DNA of 64,000 bases from CBDBGD01 sp965205235 (lineage in GTDB: Bacteria; Chloroflexota; Dehalococcoidia; Lucifugimonadales; UBA1127), in NCBI GenBank assembly GCA_965205235.1, contig CBDBGD010000001.1, forward strand, positions 62,001-126,000, read 5' to 3'. A program made the translations under genes and the position numbers. Below, one piece after another: positions 17,375 through 26,611 of the stretch. Within the stretch, counting starts at the first letter, position 1. Each line of letters begins with the position of its first letter. The notes beneath the pieces are model-generated. The model was given only the letters and a program-made list of their open reading frames with translations. It had not been told where the DNA came from and made no database searches.

Positions 17375-18433
17375 GTGAAAGCCCTGGTGCTGGAGCAGCC
17401 CGGCGACCCGCCGCGACTGGCCGTCCGAGAGGTCCCGGTCCCGGAGTTGAGCCCCCACGGCGTCCTGGTCCGTGTGTCGGTCTGCGGCTTCTGCCACCAC
17501 GACTACCTGGTCATGCGCGGCGTCCTCCGCCGAGGCGTGAAGCGTCAGGTGGTCCTGGGCCACGAGATCGCGGGCCAGGTGGAGGCGTGCGGCCCGTCGG
17601 TCACCGGGCTGTCGCCGGGAGACCGGGTTGCATCCATTCTCACGAACGCCTGCGGCGAGTGTTCGATGTGCGCTCGCGGCCGCGAGCACCGATGCCTGCA
17701 GGGCCATGGCATCGGCCATTCGATCGACGGCGGTTTCGCCGAGTACGTGGCCGTGAGCGAGCACAGCCTGGTCAGGCTGCCTCCGAACGCTGACCCTGCC
17801 ACCGCCTGCCTCTACGGCTGCCCGATAGGCGTGGCGCTGCACGCGCTGCGAGACGTCGGCGGACTGCAGTCGGGCGAGACCGTCGTGGTCACGGGCGCGG
17901 GAGGCGGCCTCGGGGCCCACGCCGTGCAGGTCGCCCGGGCCTGTGGCGCCAACGTCATCGCCGTGACGACATCCGCCGACAAGGAGGAGCGGCTGTCGGC
18001 GCTGGGCGCCGACCCGGTGCTGCACGCGCCGGACCTCGACTTCGGCGAGGTGGTGCAGGCGCTGACCGACGACCGGGGCGCAGACGTCGTCATGGACACC
18101 CTCGGCGCAGTCGCCTTTCGGGCCTCCTGGGACGCCCTTGGGCAGTACGGGCGAATGCTGATGGTGGGCGACGTCACCGGCGAGAAGGTGGCGTTCAGAC
18201 CGGCCGAGCTGCTGTTCAAGGACCTGCGCATCGCCGGCGTGTCGGGCGTCTCCCGGCGCCAGGTGGAGGACGCGGCCCGCATGGCGGCCCAGGGCCTCGT
18301 GCGACCGGTGGTATCGCACGTCCTGCCACTGGAAGAGGCCATGGACGCCTACCGACTGGTCGCTGAACGCCGGAGTTTCGGGCGCATCGTGCTCACGCCC
18401 GGCGCACAACCGCGGGCGGGTGGCGCGGGCTGA
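17375..18433 (+). CDS. Zinc-dependent alcohol dehydrogenase family protein
   Basis: A 352-residue medium-chain dehydrogenase/reductase. The catalytic zinc site is read as CGFCHHD near residue 38 and GHE near 65; the structural zinc site as CGECSMCARGREHRC. The Rossmann motif GAGGGLGAHAVQ near 172 binds NAD(P)H. The start is GTG at 17375, preceded by GGAG. The next gene encodes a 2-oxo acid dehydrogenase, but a promoter-like -10 lies between, so a shared operon is uncertain. The substrate cannot be told from sequence. Confidence 0.88.
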   Translation: MKALVLEQPGDPPRLAVREVPVPELSPHGVLVRVSVCGFCHHDYLVMRGVLRRGVKRQVVLGHEIAGQVEACGPSVTGLSPGDRVASILTNACGECSMCARGREHRCLQGHGIGHSIDGGFAEYVAVSEHSLVRLPPNADPATACLYGCPIGVALHALRDVGGLQSGETVVVTGAGGGLGAHAVQVARACGANVIAVTTSADKEERLSALGADPVLHAPDLDFGEVVQALTDDRGADVVMDTLGAVAFRASWDALGQYGRMLMVGDVTGEKVAFRPAELLFKDLRIAGVSGVSRRQVEDAARMAAQGLVRPVVSHVLPLEEAMDAYRLVAERRSFGRIVLTPGAQPRAGGAG

Positions 18434-18459
18434 GGGTGGTTTGGACGGTGCGGCATGGG

Positions 18460-18465
18460 TATAAT
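18460..18465 (+). promoter_or_regulatory. -10 element before the 2-oxo acid dehydrogenase operon
   Basis: A perfect TATAAT lies 62 bases before the E1alpha start. The best -35-like hexamer, TTGGAC at 18441-18446, is only 13 bases away, so the -35 contact is weak or absent. Confidence 0.4.
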
Positions 18466-18527
18466 GGGGCTGCGACACGGGTTGTGGAGGGGAGTGGAAC
18501 GCGCGACTGGGAGAGAGGAGGGACCTC

Positions 18528-19541
18528 GTGAGCACGAAAGTGAAGAGTCGGCTTAAGACCCCGGGGCTCACCGACGAAGATCTCCTCACGATGTACGAGC
18601 AGATGGTGGTGAGCCGCTTCCTGAGCGAGCGGTGGATCATGCTGAACCGCCAGGGGAAGGCAGCCATCGGCATCGCCAGCGAGGGGCATGAGGCGGCGTC
18701 CATCGGCTCCGTGTGGGCCATGGACCCCAAGCAGGACATCTTCTACCTCTACTATCGAGACCTACCGGGCCAACTCGCCCTCGGCGTCACGCCGCACGAG
18801 GCCCTGTTGGGCTTCATGGCCAAGCAGGGCGAGCCGTTCAGTGGCGGCCGCCAGTTCCCCTTCCACGGCGCCTACCCCAGCAAGCGCATCTACAACACCT
18901 CCAACGTGGTTGGGGCCAACCTGACGCACGCCGTCGGCGCCGCCCTGGCCGCCAGCATTCGCAAGGAGCCCACGGTGGTCCTCTGCTCCTTCGGCGACGG
19001 CGGCACCAGCGAGGGAGAGTGGCACGAGTCGCTGAACTTCGCCGGCATCCACCGCCTGCCCATCATCTTCCTGTGCGAAAACAACAAGTTCGCCATCTCC
19101 GTGCCTCAAAAGAAACAGATGGCGGTGGAGAGCGTCGCCATCCGGGCCGAGGGGTACGGCTTCCCCGGCGTCTCCGTCGACGGCTCCGACGTGCTGGCGA
19201 TGTACAAAGCGACGCGGGAGGCGCACGAGCGGGCGAGGAGCGGCGGAGGCCCGACGCTCCTCGAGGCGCGCGTGGAGCGCTTGAAGCCCCACACCACGGA
19301 CGACGACGACCGCCGCTACCGCACGCCGGAGGAGATCGAGGCGGCGTTCAAGAAGGACCCGCTGCCGCTCTTCCGCGACGAGCTCATGGAGCGCGGCCTC
19401 CTGACCGAGGAGATGGCCCAGCAGTACGACGACGCCGCCAAGCGCGTGGTGAACGAGGCCACCGACGCGGCGGAGGCAACGCCCTTCCCGGACCCCTCCA
19501 CCCTGCTCGACCACCTCTTCGCAACATCGGAGGGCAGCTGA
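18528..19541 (+). CDS. 2-oxo acid dehydrogenase E1 component, alpha subunit
   Basis: A 337-residue ThDP-dependent decarboxylase subunit. The ThDP/Mg motif is GDGGTSEGEWHESLNFA to CENN, near residues 160-187. Several blocks, such as LNRQGKAAIG, RDLPGQLALGVTPHEALL, FSGGRQFPFH, ISVPQKKQ and DDDDRRYRTPEE, resemble branched-chain 2-oxo acid dehydrogenase alpha subunits more than pyruvate dehydrogenase, but the substrate is inferred. GTG start at 18528 follows GAGGAGGG. E1beta begins two bases after its stop and E2 follows. No lipoamide dehydrogenase is in the cluster. Confidence 0.9.
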   Translation: MSTKVKSRLKTPGLTDEDLLTMYEQMVVSRFLSERWIMLNRQGKAAIGIASEGHEAASIGSVWAMDPKQDIFYLYYRDLPGQLALGVTPHEALLGFMAKQGEPFSGGRQFPFHGAYPSKRIYNTSNVVGANLTHAVGAALAASIRKEPTVVLCSFGDGGTSEGEWHESLNFAGIHRLPIIFLCENNKFAISVPQKKQMAVESVAIRAEGYGFPGVSVDGSDVLAMYKATREAHERARSGGGPTLLEARVERLKPHTTDDDDRRYRTPEEIEAAFKKDPLPLFRDELMERGLLTEEMAQQYDDAAKRVVNEATDAAEATPFPDPSTLLDHLFATSEGS

Positions 19542-19542
19542 C

Positions 19543-20526
19543 ATGGCTGAGAAGCTGGTCATCCAGGCCGTCCGCGAGGCGATGCTGGAGGAGATGCGGC
19601 GGGACAGCAGCATCTTCGTCATGGGCGAGGACGTGGGCGCCAGGGGCGGCGTCTTCCTGGCCACCGAAGGCTTCATGGACGAGTTCGGCGAGGAGCGCGT
19701 CATCGACGCCCCCCTGGCGGAGGCGTCAATCGTCGGCATCGCCGTGGGAGCGGCGCTGAACGGCATGCGGCCCATTGCGGAGATCCAGTTCAGCGACTTC
19801 ATCTGGCCCATCGTCAACCAGCTCACGGGGGAGGCCGCCCGCATCTACTACGGCACCAACGGCCAGGTATCCTGCCCCATGGTGGTGAGGGCACCCTACG
19901 GCGGCGGCGTCCGCGGCGGCCTGTACCACTCGCAGAGCCCGGAGGGCTTCTTCTACCACACCCCAGGGCTCAAGGTGATCTGCCCGGCCACGCCCTACGA
20001 CGCCAAGGGCCTCCTGAAGGCCGCCATCCGCGACGACAACCCCTGCCTCTTCCTGGAGCACAAGCGCACCTACCGGCAGGCCCGGGGCGAGGTGCCCGAC
20101 GAGGACTACACCCTGCCCATCGGCGTTGCCGACGTCAAACGCGAGGGCGACCTGGTCACGGTGATCAGCTACGGGCTGATGCTCCACTTCTGCCTCATGG
20201 CGGCGGAGCAGCTGGCGCAGGAAGGCCTCTCCGTCGAGGTTCTCGACCTACGAACGGTGAAGCCCCTGGACCGCCAGGCCATCGTCTCCTCCGTGCAGAA
20301 GACGGGCAAGGCCCTCATCGTCCACGAGGACAACCTGACCGGGGGTGTGGGCGCCGAGGTCGCGGCCATCATCGCCGAGGACGCCTTCGACTCGCTGGAC
20401 GCGCCGGTCATGCGTCTCTGCGGCCCGGACGTGCCGGCAATGGGCTTTGCGCCCACCCTGGAGGACGAGTTCCTGCCCAACCCAGAGAAGATAGCCAACG
20501 CTCTTCGCAGACTGGCCGCATACTAG
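19543..20526 (+). CDS. 2-oxo acid dehydrogenase E1 component, beta subunit
   Basis: A 327-residue partner of the preceding alpha subunit in the heterotetrameric E1. It shows the N-terminal pyrimidine-binding domain (VMGEDVGARGGVF, DAPLAEASIVGIAVGAA, PIAEIQFSDFIWPIVNQL), with the glutamate that activates ThDP, and the C-terminal transketolase-like domain (EVLDLRTVKPLD, VHEDNLTGGVGAEVAA). Its length is normal. It is tightly coupled to E1alpha, with one base between stop and start. Confidence 0.93.
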   Translation: MAEKLVIQAVREAMLEEMRRDSSIFVMGEDVGARGGVFLATEGFMDEFGEERVIDAPLAEASIVGIAVGAALNGMRPIAEIQFSDFIWPIVNQLTGEAARIYYGTNGQVSCPMVVRAPYGGGVRGGLYHSQSPEGFFYHTPGLKVICPATPYDAKGLLKAAIRDDNPCLFLEHKRTYRQARGEVPDEDYTLPIGVADVKREGDLVTVISYGLMLHFCLMAAEQLAQEGLSVEVLDLRTVKPLDRQAIVSSVQKTGKALIVHEDNLTGGVGAEVAAIIAEDAFDSLDAPVMRLCGPDVPAMGFAPTLEDEFLPNPEKIANALRRLAAY

Positions 20527-20546
20527 GACGAGGGAGAGAGTTCGTC

Positions 20547-21944
20547 ATGACCACGACCACCATCGACCTCCCACAGGTGGGAGAGTCCGTCACCGAGGGG
20601 ACCATCCAGAAGTGGCTGAAGAAGCCGGGAGACAAGATCTCCAAGTACGATCCCCTGGTGGAGGTGGAGACGGACAAGGTCACCATGGAGGTGCCATCCC
20701 CCGTCAACGGCGTCATGGGGACCATCATCGCCCAGGAGGGCTCCACGATCCCCATGGGCGCGCCGATCTGCGAAATGGAGACCGACGAGGCAGTGCCGTC
20801 TGCGGCCCCCGCATCGCCTGAGCCGGCCCCAGCGCCCGCGTCGGCTGCACCCGCGGCGCAGAGCACCCCGAGCACCGTGGGGGGCCTCATCGAGTTCAAG
20901 GGCGTCATGGGTCCCTCCGGCGTCCTGGACGTGGGCAGCGACGGGGGCGCTCCGGCCCAGGCCGTGGCTGCGCCTGCTCCCGCACCGGCTCCGGCTCCCG
21001 CGCCCGCTCCCGCAGCGCCGCCGTCGGACGGCCGCCCGGCCGGAGAGCGGCCCAGGCTGTCGCCGGTGGTGCAGAAGCTGGCATCGGAGCACAACGTCTC
21101 GCTCGACGAGGCGGCGCGCATCGCCGGGACGGGTGTCGGCGGTCGGGTCACGAAGCAGGACATCCTGAAGTACATCGAAACTCGAAGCGCAGCGCCGGCG
21201 GCGCCCGCTGCTGCTGCGCCCGCGGCCGCCCCCGAGTTCGAGCCCGGCGCCGACGAGAAGGTCGTGCCGCTGACCGCGGTGCGCAAGCGCATCGCCGAGA
21301 ACATGACGCGGGCGCTGGAGATCCCCGTGGCATGGGGCCTCACCGAAGTTGACGTAACCGGCCTGGTCAGGGCCCGGGCGCGTCTGAAGGACGAGTTCCT
21401 CCGCAACGAGGGCGTGGGCCTCACCTACCTGCCCTTCGTGCTGCAGGCCGTTGCGCAGGCAATCAAGGAGAACCCGCTGGTCAACTCGCGCTGGGGCGGC
21501 GACCACGTCAGGCTGCTACGCCGGGTGAACATCGGCGTCGCCGTGGCGGCGTCGCAGGGCTTGGTCGTGCCCGTCCTCCACGACGCCGACCAGTACTCCG
21601 TCGCCGGCCTCGCCAAGGCTATCGCCCAGCTTGTGCAGCGCGCACGAGACAACACGCTGCGTCTCGAAGACGTGCAGGGCGGGACGTTCACGCTCAACAA
21701 CACCGGCGTGCTGGGGACCGTCTCCTCGCAGCCGATCATCAACCACCCCCAGGTGGCCATTCTCACGACGGAGGCCATTGTGAAGCGCCCCGTCGTGGTC
21801 GGCGACGCCATTGCCATCCGCAGCATGATGAACATCTGCCTCAGCTTCGACCACCGGGTCATGGACGGCAACGACTCGGTCTCGTTCATGCAGAGCGTCA
21901 AGAGCCGCCTGGAGGCCATCGGCGACAACGTCGTTGTCTACTAG
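20547..21944 (+). CDS. 2-oxo acid dehydrogenase E2, lipoyl acyltransferase
   Basis: A 465-residue core subunit. Residues 1-80 are a lipoyl domain with the modified lysine in EVETDKVTMEVPSP. Two Ala/Pro-rich linkers flank a peripheral subunit-binding domain (SPVVQKLASEHNVSLDEAA to GGRVTKQDIL, about residues 170-210), and the catalytic domain ends with SFDHRVMDGNDSVSFM, which holds the acyltransfer His and Asp. It is cotranscribed with E1 and overlaps lipB by 11 bases, so the enzyme that starts its lipoylation is made from the same message. Confidence 0.94.
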   Translation: MTTTTIDLPQVGESVTEGTIQKWLKKPGDKISKYDPLVEVETDKVTMEVPSPVNGVMGTIIAQEGSTIPMGAPICEMETDEAVPSAAPASPEPAPAPASAAPAAQSTPSTVGGLIEFKGVMGPSGVLDVGSDGGAPAQAVAAPAPAPAPAPAPAPAAPPSDGRPAGERPRLSPVVQKLASEHNVSLDEAARIAGTGVGGRVTKQDILKYIETRSAAPAAPAAAAPAAAPEFEPGADEKVVPLTAVRKRIAENMTRALEIPVAWGLTEVDVTGLVRARARLKDEFLRNEGVGLTYLPFVLQAVAQAIKENPLVNSRWGGDHVRLLRRVNIGVAVAASQGLVVPVLHDADQYSVAGLAKAIAQLVQRARDNTLRLEDVQGGTFTLNNTGVLGTVSSQPIINHPQVAILTTEAIVKRPVVVGDAIAIRSMMNICLSFDHRVMDGNDSVSFMQSVKSRLEAIGDNVVVY

Positions 21945-22695
21945 CCTCCTCCACGTCCAGGCGCCTCCGCCTCCCGGACGGCAGGGTCGCTGCCTCGTCG
22001 TCCCCCTGGGACGCGTCGACTACCTGGCCGCGTGGGACCTGCAGAAGGAGTTGGTCCAGCGTCGCGCCCAGGGCGAGATTCCCGACCTGCTCGTGCTCCT
22101 CGAACACCCGCACGTCTACACCATCGGACGGCGTGGGAGCCGTGGCGACGTCCTGACATCGGCCGAGGAGCTGGAACGCCTGGGCATCCCCGTCTACGAG
22201 GTCGACCGCGGCGGCGAGGTCACCTACCACGGCCCCGGCCAGCTGGTCGGATACCCGATCATCGGCCTGCGCGGCCTGGGGCCCCTGCGCTACGTGCGCG
22301 CCTTGGAGTCGGCGCTCATCGACGCGCTGGGCGAGTACGGTCTGCCGGCGTACGCCGTGCCGGGACGCACCGGCGTGTGGGTGGGGGAGCAGGGGGAGGA
22401 GCGGAAGATCGCCGCCATTGGGCTGCGGGTCAGCCGGGGCGTGGCCAGCCACGGCTTCGCACTCAACGTCAGCACCGACCTGCGCTACTTCGACGGCATC
22501 GTACCCTGCGGCGTCGACGATCGGCAGGCGACGTCCATGGAACGGGAGACGGGGAATCGGGTTGACATAACAGGCGTCCAGGGTGTGGTCGCCCGAGCCT
22601 TCGCGGAGCGCCTGGGCCTCGTCATCGAGGAGGGTCCGCAGGCGCTTTCGGAGCTACGCGCGTTGTTGGCCGTCGGCGCTGTCTCGACGTCGTAG
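21934..22695 (+). CDS. lipB: Octanoyl-[acyl-carrier] protein transferase
   Basis: A 253-residue LipB that moves octanoate from acyl carrier protein to lipoyl domains. The signatures are DRGGEVTYHGPGQLVGYPI near residue 90, the conserved Lys in RKIAAIGLRVSRG, SHGFALNVSTDLRYF, and PCGVDD with the catalytic cysteine. The only reasonable start is TTG at 21934, inside the end of the E2 gene. No lipA follows; the gene meets a minus-strand gene head to head. Confidence 0.93.
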   Translation: MSTSLLHVQAPPPPGRQGRCLVVPLGRVDYLAAWDLQKELVQRRAQGEIPDLLVLLEHPHVYTIGRRGSRGDVLTSAEELERLGIPVYEVDRGGEVTYHGPGQLVGYPIIGLRGLGPLRYVRALESALIDALGEYGLPAYAVPGRTGVWVGEQGEERKIAAIGLRVSRGVASHGFALNVSTDLRYFDGIVPCGVDDRQATSMERETGNRVDITGVQGVVARAFAERLGLVIEEGPQALSELRALLAVGAVSTS

Positions 22696-22704
22696 CGCGA
22701 TCGG

Positions 22705-23718
22705 CTAACCCGTGGGAACGTCGATGGGTTCCAGCGGCTCCAGTACCGAGAAGCGAAGGGTGTCGGCCAGCCTCTGCCAGACGCGAATACTCATCCGCTG
22801 CGTTTCGAACTGACGCCACAGCTCGGGCGCCCAGTCCACGGCGCTATCGAGCTGGTCCATCGCCTCATCGATCTCGGCCTCCGCAGCGAGGAGCCAGGTC
22901 TTCCAGCGTTGTGCCTGCTCCGAGCTGGGGTCACCCTCCAGGGGCGCCCACTCCTCCAGGATTCGGAACAGGTTGGCCGCTGCCCGGGACTCTGCGGCCT
23001 GGGCCGTGACCATGTGAGCGGTCGCCTCCGCATGGCGGCGGGTCCGTGCAAAGCTCTCCCGGCTCTCCTCGGGGACCAGGGCGGACAGCTCCTCGCTCTT
23101 GGTCACCACCTCTTTCGCCTGGCCTTCGGCCTCGTCGTAGACCAGGGCCGCATTGGCGAAGAAGGCCACGCTGTTGCCCCAGTTCTGGTTCTCCGCGGCA
23201 ATGGTCCCGCGCTCCACCAGCAGGGCGCCGTCGGCCAGCGCCGGGCTTATCTTCTCGTCCAGAATGCTCAGTATCTCGGCCTGAAGCCCTATGGCGGATT
23301 CCAGGTCGCCGCGCCCGTCCATCAGCTGGGCAACCTGGCCCTCCAGGTCTCCGACTCTACTCTGGGCTACGGTCAGAAGGCTATCTCTTTCGATGAGGTC
23401 TGATCGGAGGGTGCGGACGTTGGTCTCGGCCTCCTCCAACTGCGGACGAAGCGTGGCAAGTGCCGCCTCCCGGTCTACAAGGTCGCGCTCGAGGCGTCCC
23501 TGCTCCGTCTGCTGTGACTGCACCTGGCGGCGAAGCTCGTCCAGTTGGCTGCTCTGTGATGCGACCCGGTCGCGGGTACTCTCCAGCAGGTCCGCCCGCT
23601 CGTCGGCGGTGCCCTGCAGGGAGTTGATTTCGGGCTGGAACACCAGGTAACCTGCACCGTAGCCCAGACCAACGGCCAAGAGGATCGCCAGTGCCGTTAC
23701 GGTCACCCACCATTTCAT
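22705..23718 (-). CDS. Membrane-anchored coiled-coil protein
   Basis: A 337-residue protein of no family I recognise. Residues 5-27 are a hydrophobic helix ending in GLGYGAGYLVFQPE, which would leave the rest outside the membrane. Residues 35-145 are rich in heptads and Glu/Arg/Gln, a clear coiled coil; the remainder is helical (TPR-like or four-helix character, ENQNWGNSVAFFANAALVYDEA). A second gene at 39176-39937 has the same N-terminal design. ATG at 23718 begins MKWWVTV. Function unknown. Confidence 0.8.
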   Translation of the reverse strand: MKWWVTVTALAILLAVGLGYGAGYLVFQPEINSLQGTADERADLLESTRDRVASQSSQLDELRRQVQSQQTEQGRLERDLVDREAALATLRPQLEEAETNVRTLRSDLIERDSLLTVAQSRVGDLEGQVAQLMDGRGDLESAIGLQAEILSILDEKISPALADGALLVERGTIAAENQNWGNSVAFFANAALVYDEAEGQAKEVVTKSEELSALVPEESRESFARTRRHAEATAHMVTAQAAESRAAANLFRILEEWAPLEGDPSSEQAQRWKTWLLAAEAEIDEAMDQLDSAVDWAPELWRQFETQRMSIRVWQRLADTLRFSVLEPLEPIDVPTG

Positions 23719-23827
23719 CAGGCGTTCACCTCTCGTGCTGGAGTCCCACTAGACTATACGTGCTTTGGGGCCCCACGGGTCTCAGTCCATTGTAGCATCC
23801 AGCGCACCGGTACGGGTGAGCGCGCCC

Positions 23828-23856
23828 TTGCATTCCCAATATCCGCGGGGTATCTT
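23828..23856 (+). promoter_or_regulatory. Promoter for oppF-like gene
   Basis: TTGCAT and TATCTT are spaced by 17 bases. Transcription would begin near 23863, about 26 bases before the ATG. Confidence 0.5.
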
Positions 23857-23888
23857 CCCCCTGTTCAGTCACGGCTGAGAGAGAGTGC

Positions 23889-24920
23889 ATGGAGTCTCTG
23901 GTCAAGCTGGAGGAGGTCCGGGTCCACTTTGCGGTGCGGAAGATGCTGTTCCGCTCCGCGACCGTTGCCGCCGTCGAGGACGTATCGCTCGACATCAGGC
24001 CCGGCGAGACGCTGGCCCTGGTGGGCGAGTCCGGCAGCGGCAAAACCACGCTGGGGAGAGCGGCCCTGCGACTGCTGCCGGTGACCGGCGGCCGAGTCCT
24101 CTTTGACGGTCAGGACATCACACACGCGCCCGAATCGCGCCTGAAGTGGTTCCGGCGGCGCGCCCAGGCCGTCTTCCAGGACCCCTACTCCAGCATCGAC
24201 CCCTTCATGAGCGTCTACCAGGTCCTGGAGGAGCCCATGGTCATCCATGGCGAATCCGACCGGAGGGACAGGATCGAAAGCGCCCTCCGGGACGTCCGAC
24301 TCACACCGCCGGAGGAGTACGCGCCCAAGTACCCCCACATGCTCTCCGGCGGCCAGAGGCAGCGGGTGGGCATCGCTCGCGCGTTGATGCTCCGACCCCA
24401 GTTCATCGTCGCCGACGAGCCCGTCTCCATGATCGACGCATCGAGTCGAGCGGAGATCCTGTTGCTGCTTCGGGACTTGCAGCAGCAGTACGGCATGGCC
24501 TTCCTCTACGTCACGCACGACATTGCCACCGTACGGTATTTTGCCCATCGCCTGGCCGTCATGTACCTAGGTGTGGTGGTGGAGGTTGGGACCCCCGCCG
24601 AGGTCATCGACAACCCCTTCCATCCGTACACGCAGGCACTCATAGCCGCCGTTCCCGCGCCGGACCCGGCCAACCGCCTCCGTGAGCGTGACGTGGTGCC
24701 CGGCGAGCCGCCCAGCCCCGCCAACGCGCCCACGGGGTGCCGGTTCCATCCCCGCTGCCCCCACGCAATGCCCGGACTCTGCGACGTGGTGGCGCCCCCG
24801 TTGCTGGAGGAGCAGCCACAGCACGGCGTCGCATGTCACCTGTACACGCCCCAGGGCCGAAGCTGGACCTCTACCAAGGGGACGCAGCGGGCGCCTACCC
24901 CAGACCGAGGTGCACAGTGA
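23889..24920 (+). CDS. oppF: Oligopeptide/dipeptide ABC transporter ATPase (OppF type)
   Basis: A 343-residue ATPase subunit of a peptide-type importer. Walker A GESGSGKTT is near residue 51, the Q-loop is VFQDPYSSIDPF, the signature LSGGQRQRVGIARAL is near 155, and the Walker B region IVADEPVSMID has an unusual M in place of the common A/S. The C-terminal oligopeptide-transporter domain has the Cys pattern CRFHPRCPHAMPGLC, as in subunits that bind a 4Fe-4S cluster. Its likely partners oppD, oppC, oppB and oppA lie 6 kb away on the other strand. It overlaps apt by four bases. Confidence 0.9.
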   Translation: MESLVKLEEVRVHFAVRKMLFRSATVAAVEDVSLDIRPGETLALVGESGSGKTTLGRAALRLLPVTGGRVLFDGQDITHAPESRLKWFRRRAQAVFQDPYSSIDPFMSVYQVLEEPMVIHGESDRRDRIESALRDVRLTPPEEYAPKYPHMLSGGQRQRVGIARALMLRPQFIVADEPVSMIDASSRAEILLLLRDLQQQYGMAFLYVTHDIATVRYFAHRLAVMYLGVVVEVGTPAEVIDNPFHPYTQALIAAVPAPDPANRLRERDVVPGEPPSPANAPTGCRFHPRCPHAMPGLCDVVAPPLLEEQPQHGVACHLYTPQGRSWTSTKGTQRAPTPDRGAQ

Positions 24921-25429
24921 ACCTGGAGAAGCACATCGCAGAGGTGCCCGACTTTCCCCAGAAGGGCATCGCCTTCAAGGACATAACGCCGCTCCTCCGA
25001 GACCGCCACGCCTTCTCCCTAGCAGTGCACGCACTGAAGGACCGCTGCGCCGACTTGGACGTGGATGCCGTCGTCGGCATCGAGGCGCGCGGGTACCTTC
25101 TCGGCGCGCCGCTGGCCCTGCTGTGGGGCGTCGGCTTCGTCCCGGTGCGCAAGGTCGGCAAGCTGCCCAGGGAGACGTACCAGGCCGACTACGAGCTGGA
25201 GTACGGCCTGAGCACGATCGAGATGCATCGGGACGGCCTGCAGGCCGGGGAGCGGGCCCTCATCATCGACGACGTGCTGGCGACGGGCGGGACGATGGAA
25301 GGCACGATCCGCCTGGTGGAGCAGTCCGGGGCGACCGTGGCAGGCCTGGGCGTGCTCCTGGAGCTGGCCGCCCTGAGAGGCCGGGACCGCCTAGAGGGCT
25401 ATCGGCTGGAGTCACTCCTGGTCGTGTAG
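24917..25429 (+). CDS. apt: Adenine phosphoribosyltransferase
   Basis: A 170-residue purine-salvage enzyme converting adenine and PRPP to AMP. The family blocks are VPDFPQKGIAFKDITPLL, VVGIEARGYLLGAPLAL, VPVRKVGKLP and the PRPP-binding loop IIDDVLATGGTMEG. GTG at 24917 overlaps the oppF stop (GTGA) and gives a normal length; the longer reading frame upstream is the shadow of oppF. Confidence 0.95.
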   Translation: MNLEKHIAEVPDFPQKGIAFKDITPLLRDRHAFSLAVHALKDRCADLDVDAVVGIEARGYLLGAPLALLWGVGFVPVRKVGKLPRETYQADYELEYGLSTIEMHRDGLQAGERALIIDDVLATGGTMEGTIRLVEQSGATVAGLGVLLELAALRGRDRLEGYRLESLLVV

Positions 25430-25478
25430 AGGACCGCAGTCCAGGCCTCGATCCGGCCCCCCAAAGGAGGAGCGAGAC

Positions 25479-26207
25479 GTGACCGCACGGGACAGCGTCC
25501 GCTTCGAGGACACCACCATCGAGTACGAGGTGCGTCGCTCGTGGCGACGCAGGAAGACGGTCCAGATCACGGTGGACGGCAGCGGCGTGGTTGTTGCTGC
25601 GCCCGCCAGGACGCCGTACCGGGAGCTGCGGGACATTGTTCGGAAGCGAGCGCGCTGGATCCTCCGCCACGCAGCGGAGGCGATGCTCGAGCCCGCACCG
25701 TTGCGCTTCGTCAGCGGGGAAACCCTCCCCTACCTGGGCCGAAACCTCCGCATGGCCGTGACCTCTGCCGACGTTCCCCAGCCTGAGGTCCGCTTTGACC
25801 ACTGGCGCTTCCGCGTCGCCGCGCCTCACAGCATGGACGACAATGGTCGCCACGAAGCAATCCGCCGCGCCTTTGTGCGATGGTACTGGGCTCGCGCCGC
25901 CGAGCGTTTGGAGGCCGGTGTCGAGCGTTGGTGGCCCAGGCTCGGTCGGGGAGCGAGGTCGCGGGTGCTGGTGCGCGATCAGCGTCGGCGCTGGGGCAGC
26001 TGCTCCTTCGACGGCACGCTGCGCTTCAACTGGCGGGTGATGATGCTGGCGCCGGACCTCATCGACTACATCGTCGCCCACGAGCTCGCCCATCTGACGC
26101 GCCGGGACCATTCGGTCGACTTCTGGGCGTTGCTGTCCAGGGAGATTCCCGACGTACAGGAGCGTCGAAAGCGCCTTCGGGAGGCTGGGCGAAGGCTTCC
26201 CCTCTGA
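25479..26207 (+). CDS. YgjP-like metallopeptidase domain protein
   Basis: A 242-residue protein of the YgjP/DUF45 type of WLM-like zinc proteases. It has KTVQITVDGSGVVVAAP at the N-terminus, RRRWGSCSFDGTLRFNWR in the middle and the zinc motif HELAHLTRRDHSVDFW near residue 205, with a third His. GTG start at 25479 follows GGAGGAG. It is a stand-alone gene, convergent with the STAS gene. The physiological substrate is unknown. Confidence 0.88.
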   Translation: MTARDSVRFEDTTIEYEVRRSWRRRKTVQITVDGSGVVVAAPARTPYRELRDIVRKRARWILRHAAEAMLEPAPLRFVSGETLPYLGRNLRMAVTSADVPQPEVRFDHWRFRVAAPHSMDDNGRHEAIRRAFVRWYWARAAERLEAGVERWWPRLGRGARSRVLVRDQRRRWGSCSFDGTLRFNWRVMMLAPDLIDYIVAHELAHLTRRDHSVDFWALLSREIPDVQERRKRLREAGRRLPL

Positions 26208-26215
26208 CGCCGGTG

Positions 26216-26566
26216 CTAGCGGCTCTGACCTTCGACAGCGGCCATTGCCGCGGCAACGTCCGCCTCGATGGGGATGATCTGGTCGAAGCCGATCATATCG
26301 AAGACCTGACGGATATACGGCTTGAGAGAGCACACGTGAAGGGACCGCTTCCTGCTCTTGAGGTGCCGCCACAAACGCAGAAAGGCACGGAGGCCCGCGG
26401 AGCTGACATAGGTCACTTCAGAGGCGTCTAGGATGACGTCGCGGTCGCCGTCCGCCAGGGCGCGTCTGACCTCAAGCTCGAACAGGTCGGCGCTGAGTAC
26501 GTTGATACGTCCGCGAGCCTGCAGAAGAAGCACGGCTCCGTTGGACGCCACAACATCAATCATCAT
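26216..26566 (-). CDS. STAS-domain anti-sigma factor antagonist
   Basis: A 116-residue single STAS domain of the SpoIIAA/RsbV kind. The phosphorylatable serine lies in YVSSAGLRAFLRLW near residue 53. The protein starts MMIDVVASNG; either Met may serve. No anti-sigma kinase or phosphatase gene adjoins it, so its partner is elsewhere. The promoter upstream contains a perfect 16-base palindrome in its spacer. Confidence 0.9.
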   Translation of the reverse strand: MMIDVVASNGAVLLLQARGRINVLSADLFELEVRRALADGDRDVILDASEVTYVSSAGLRAFLRLWRHLKSRKRSLHVCSLKPYIRQVFDMIGFDQIIPIEADVAAAMAAVEGQSR

Positions 26567-26611
26567 GGTGCGCTTCTCACCAAAGGCATCTGGCTTCCCC
26601 TCACGTTCAAG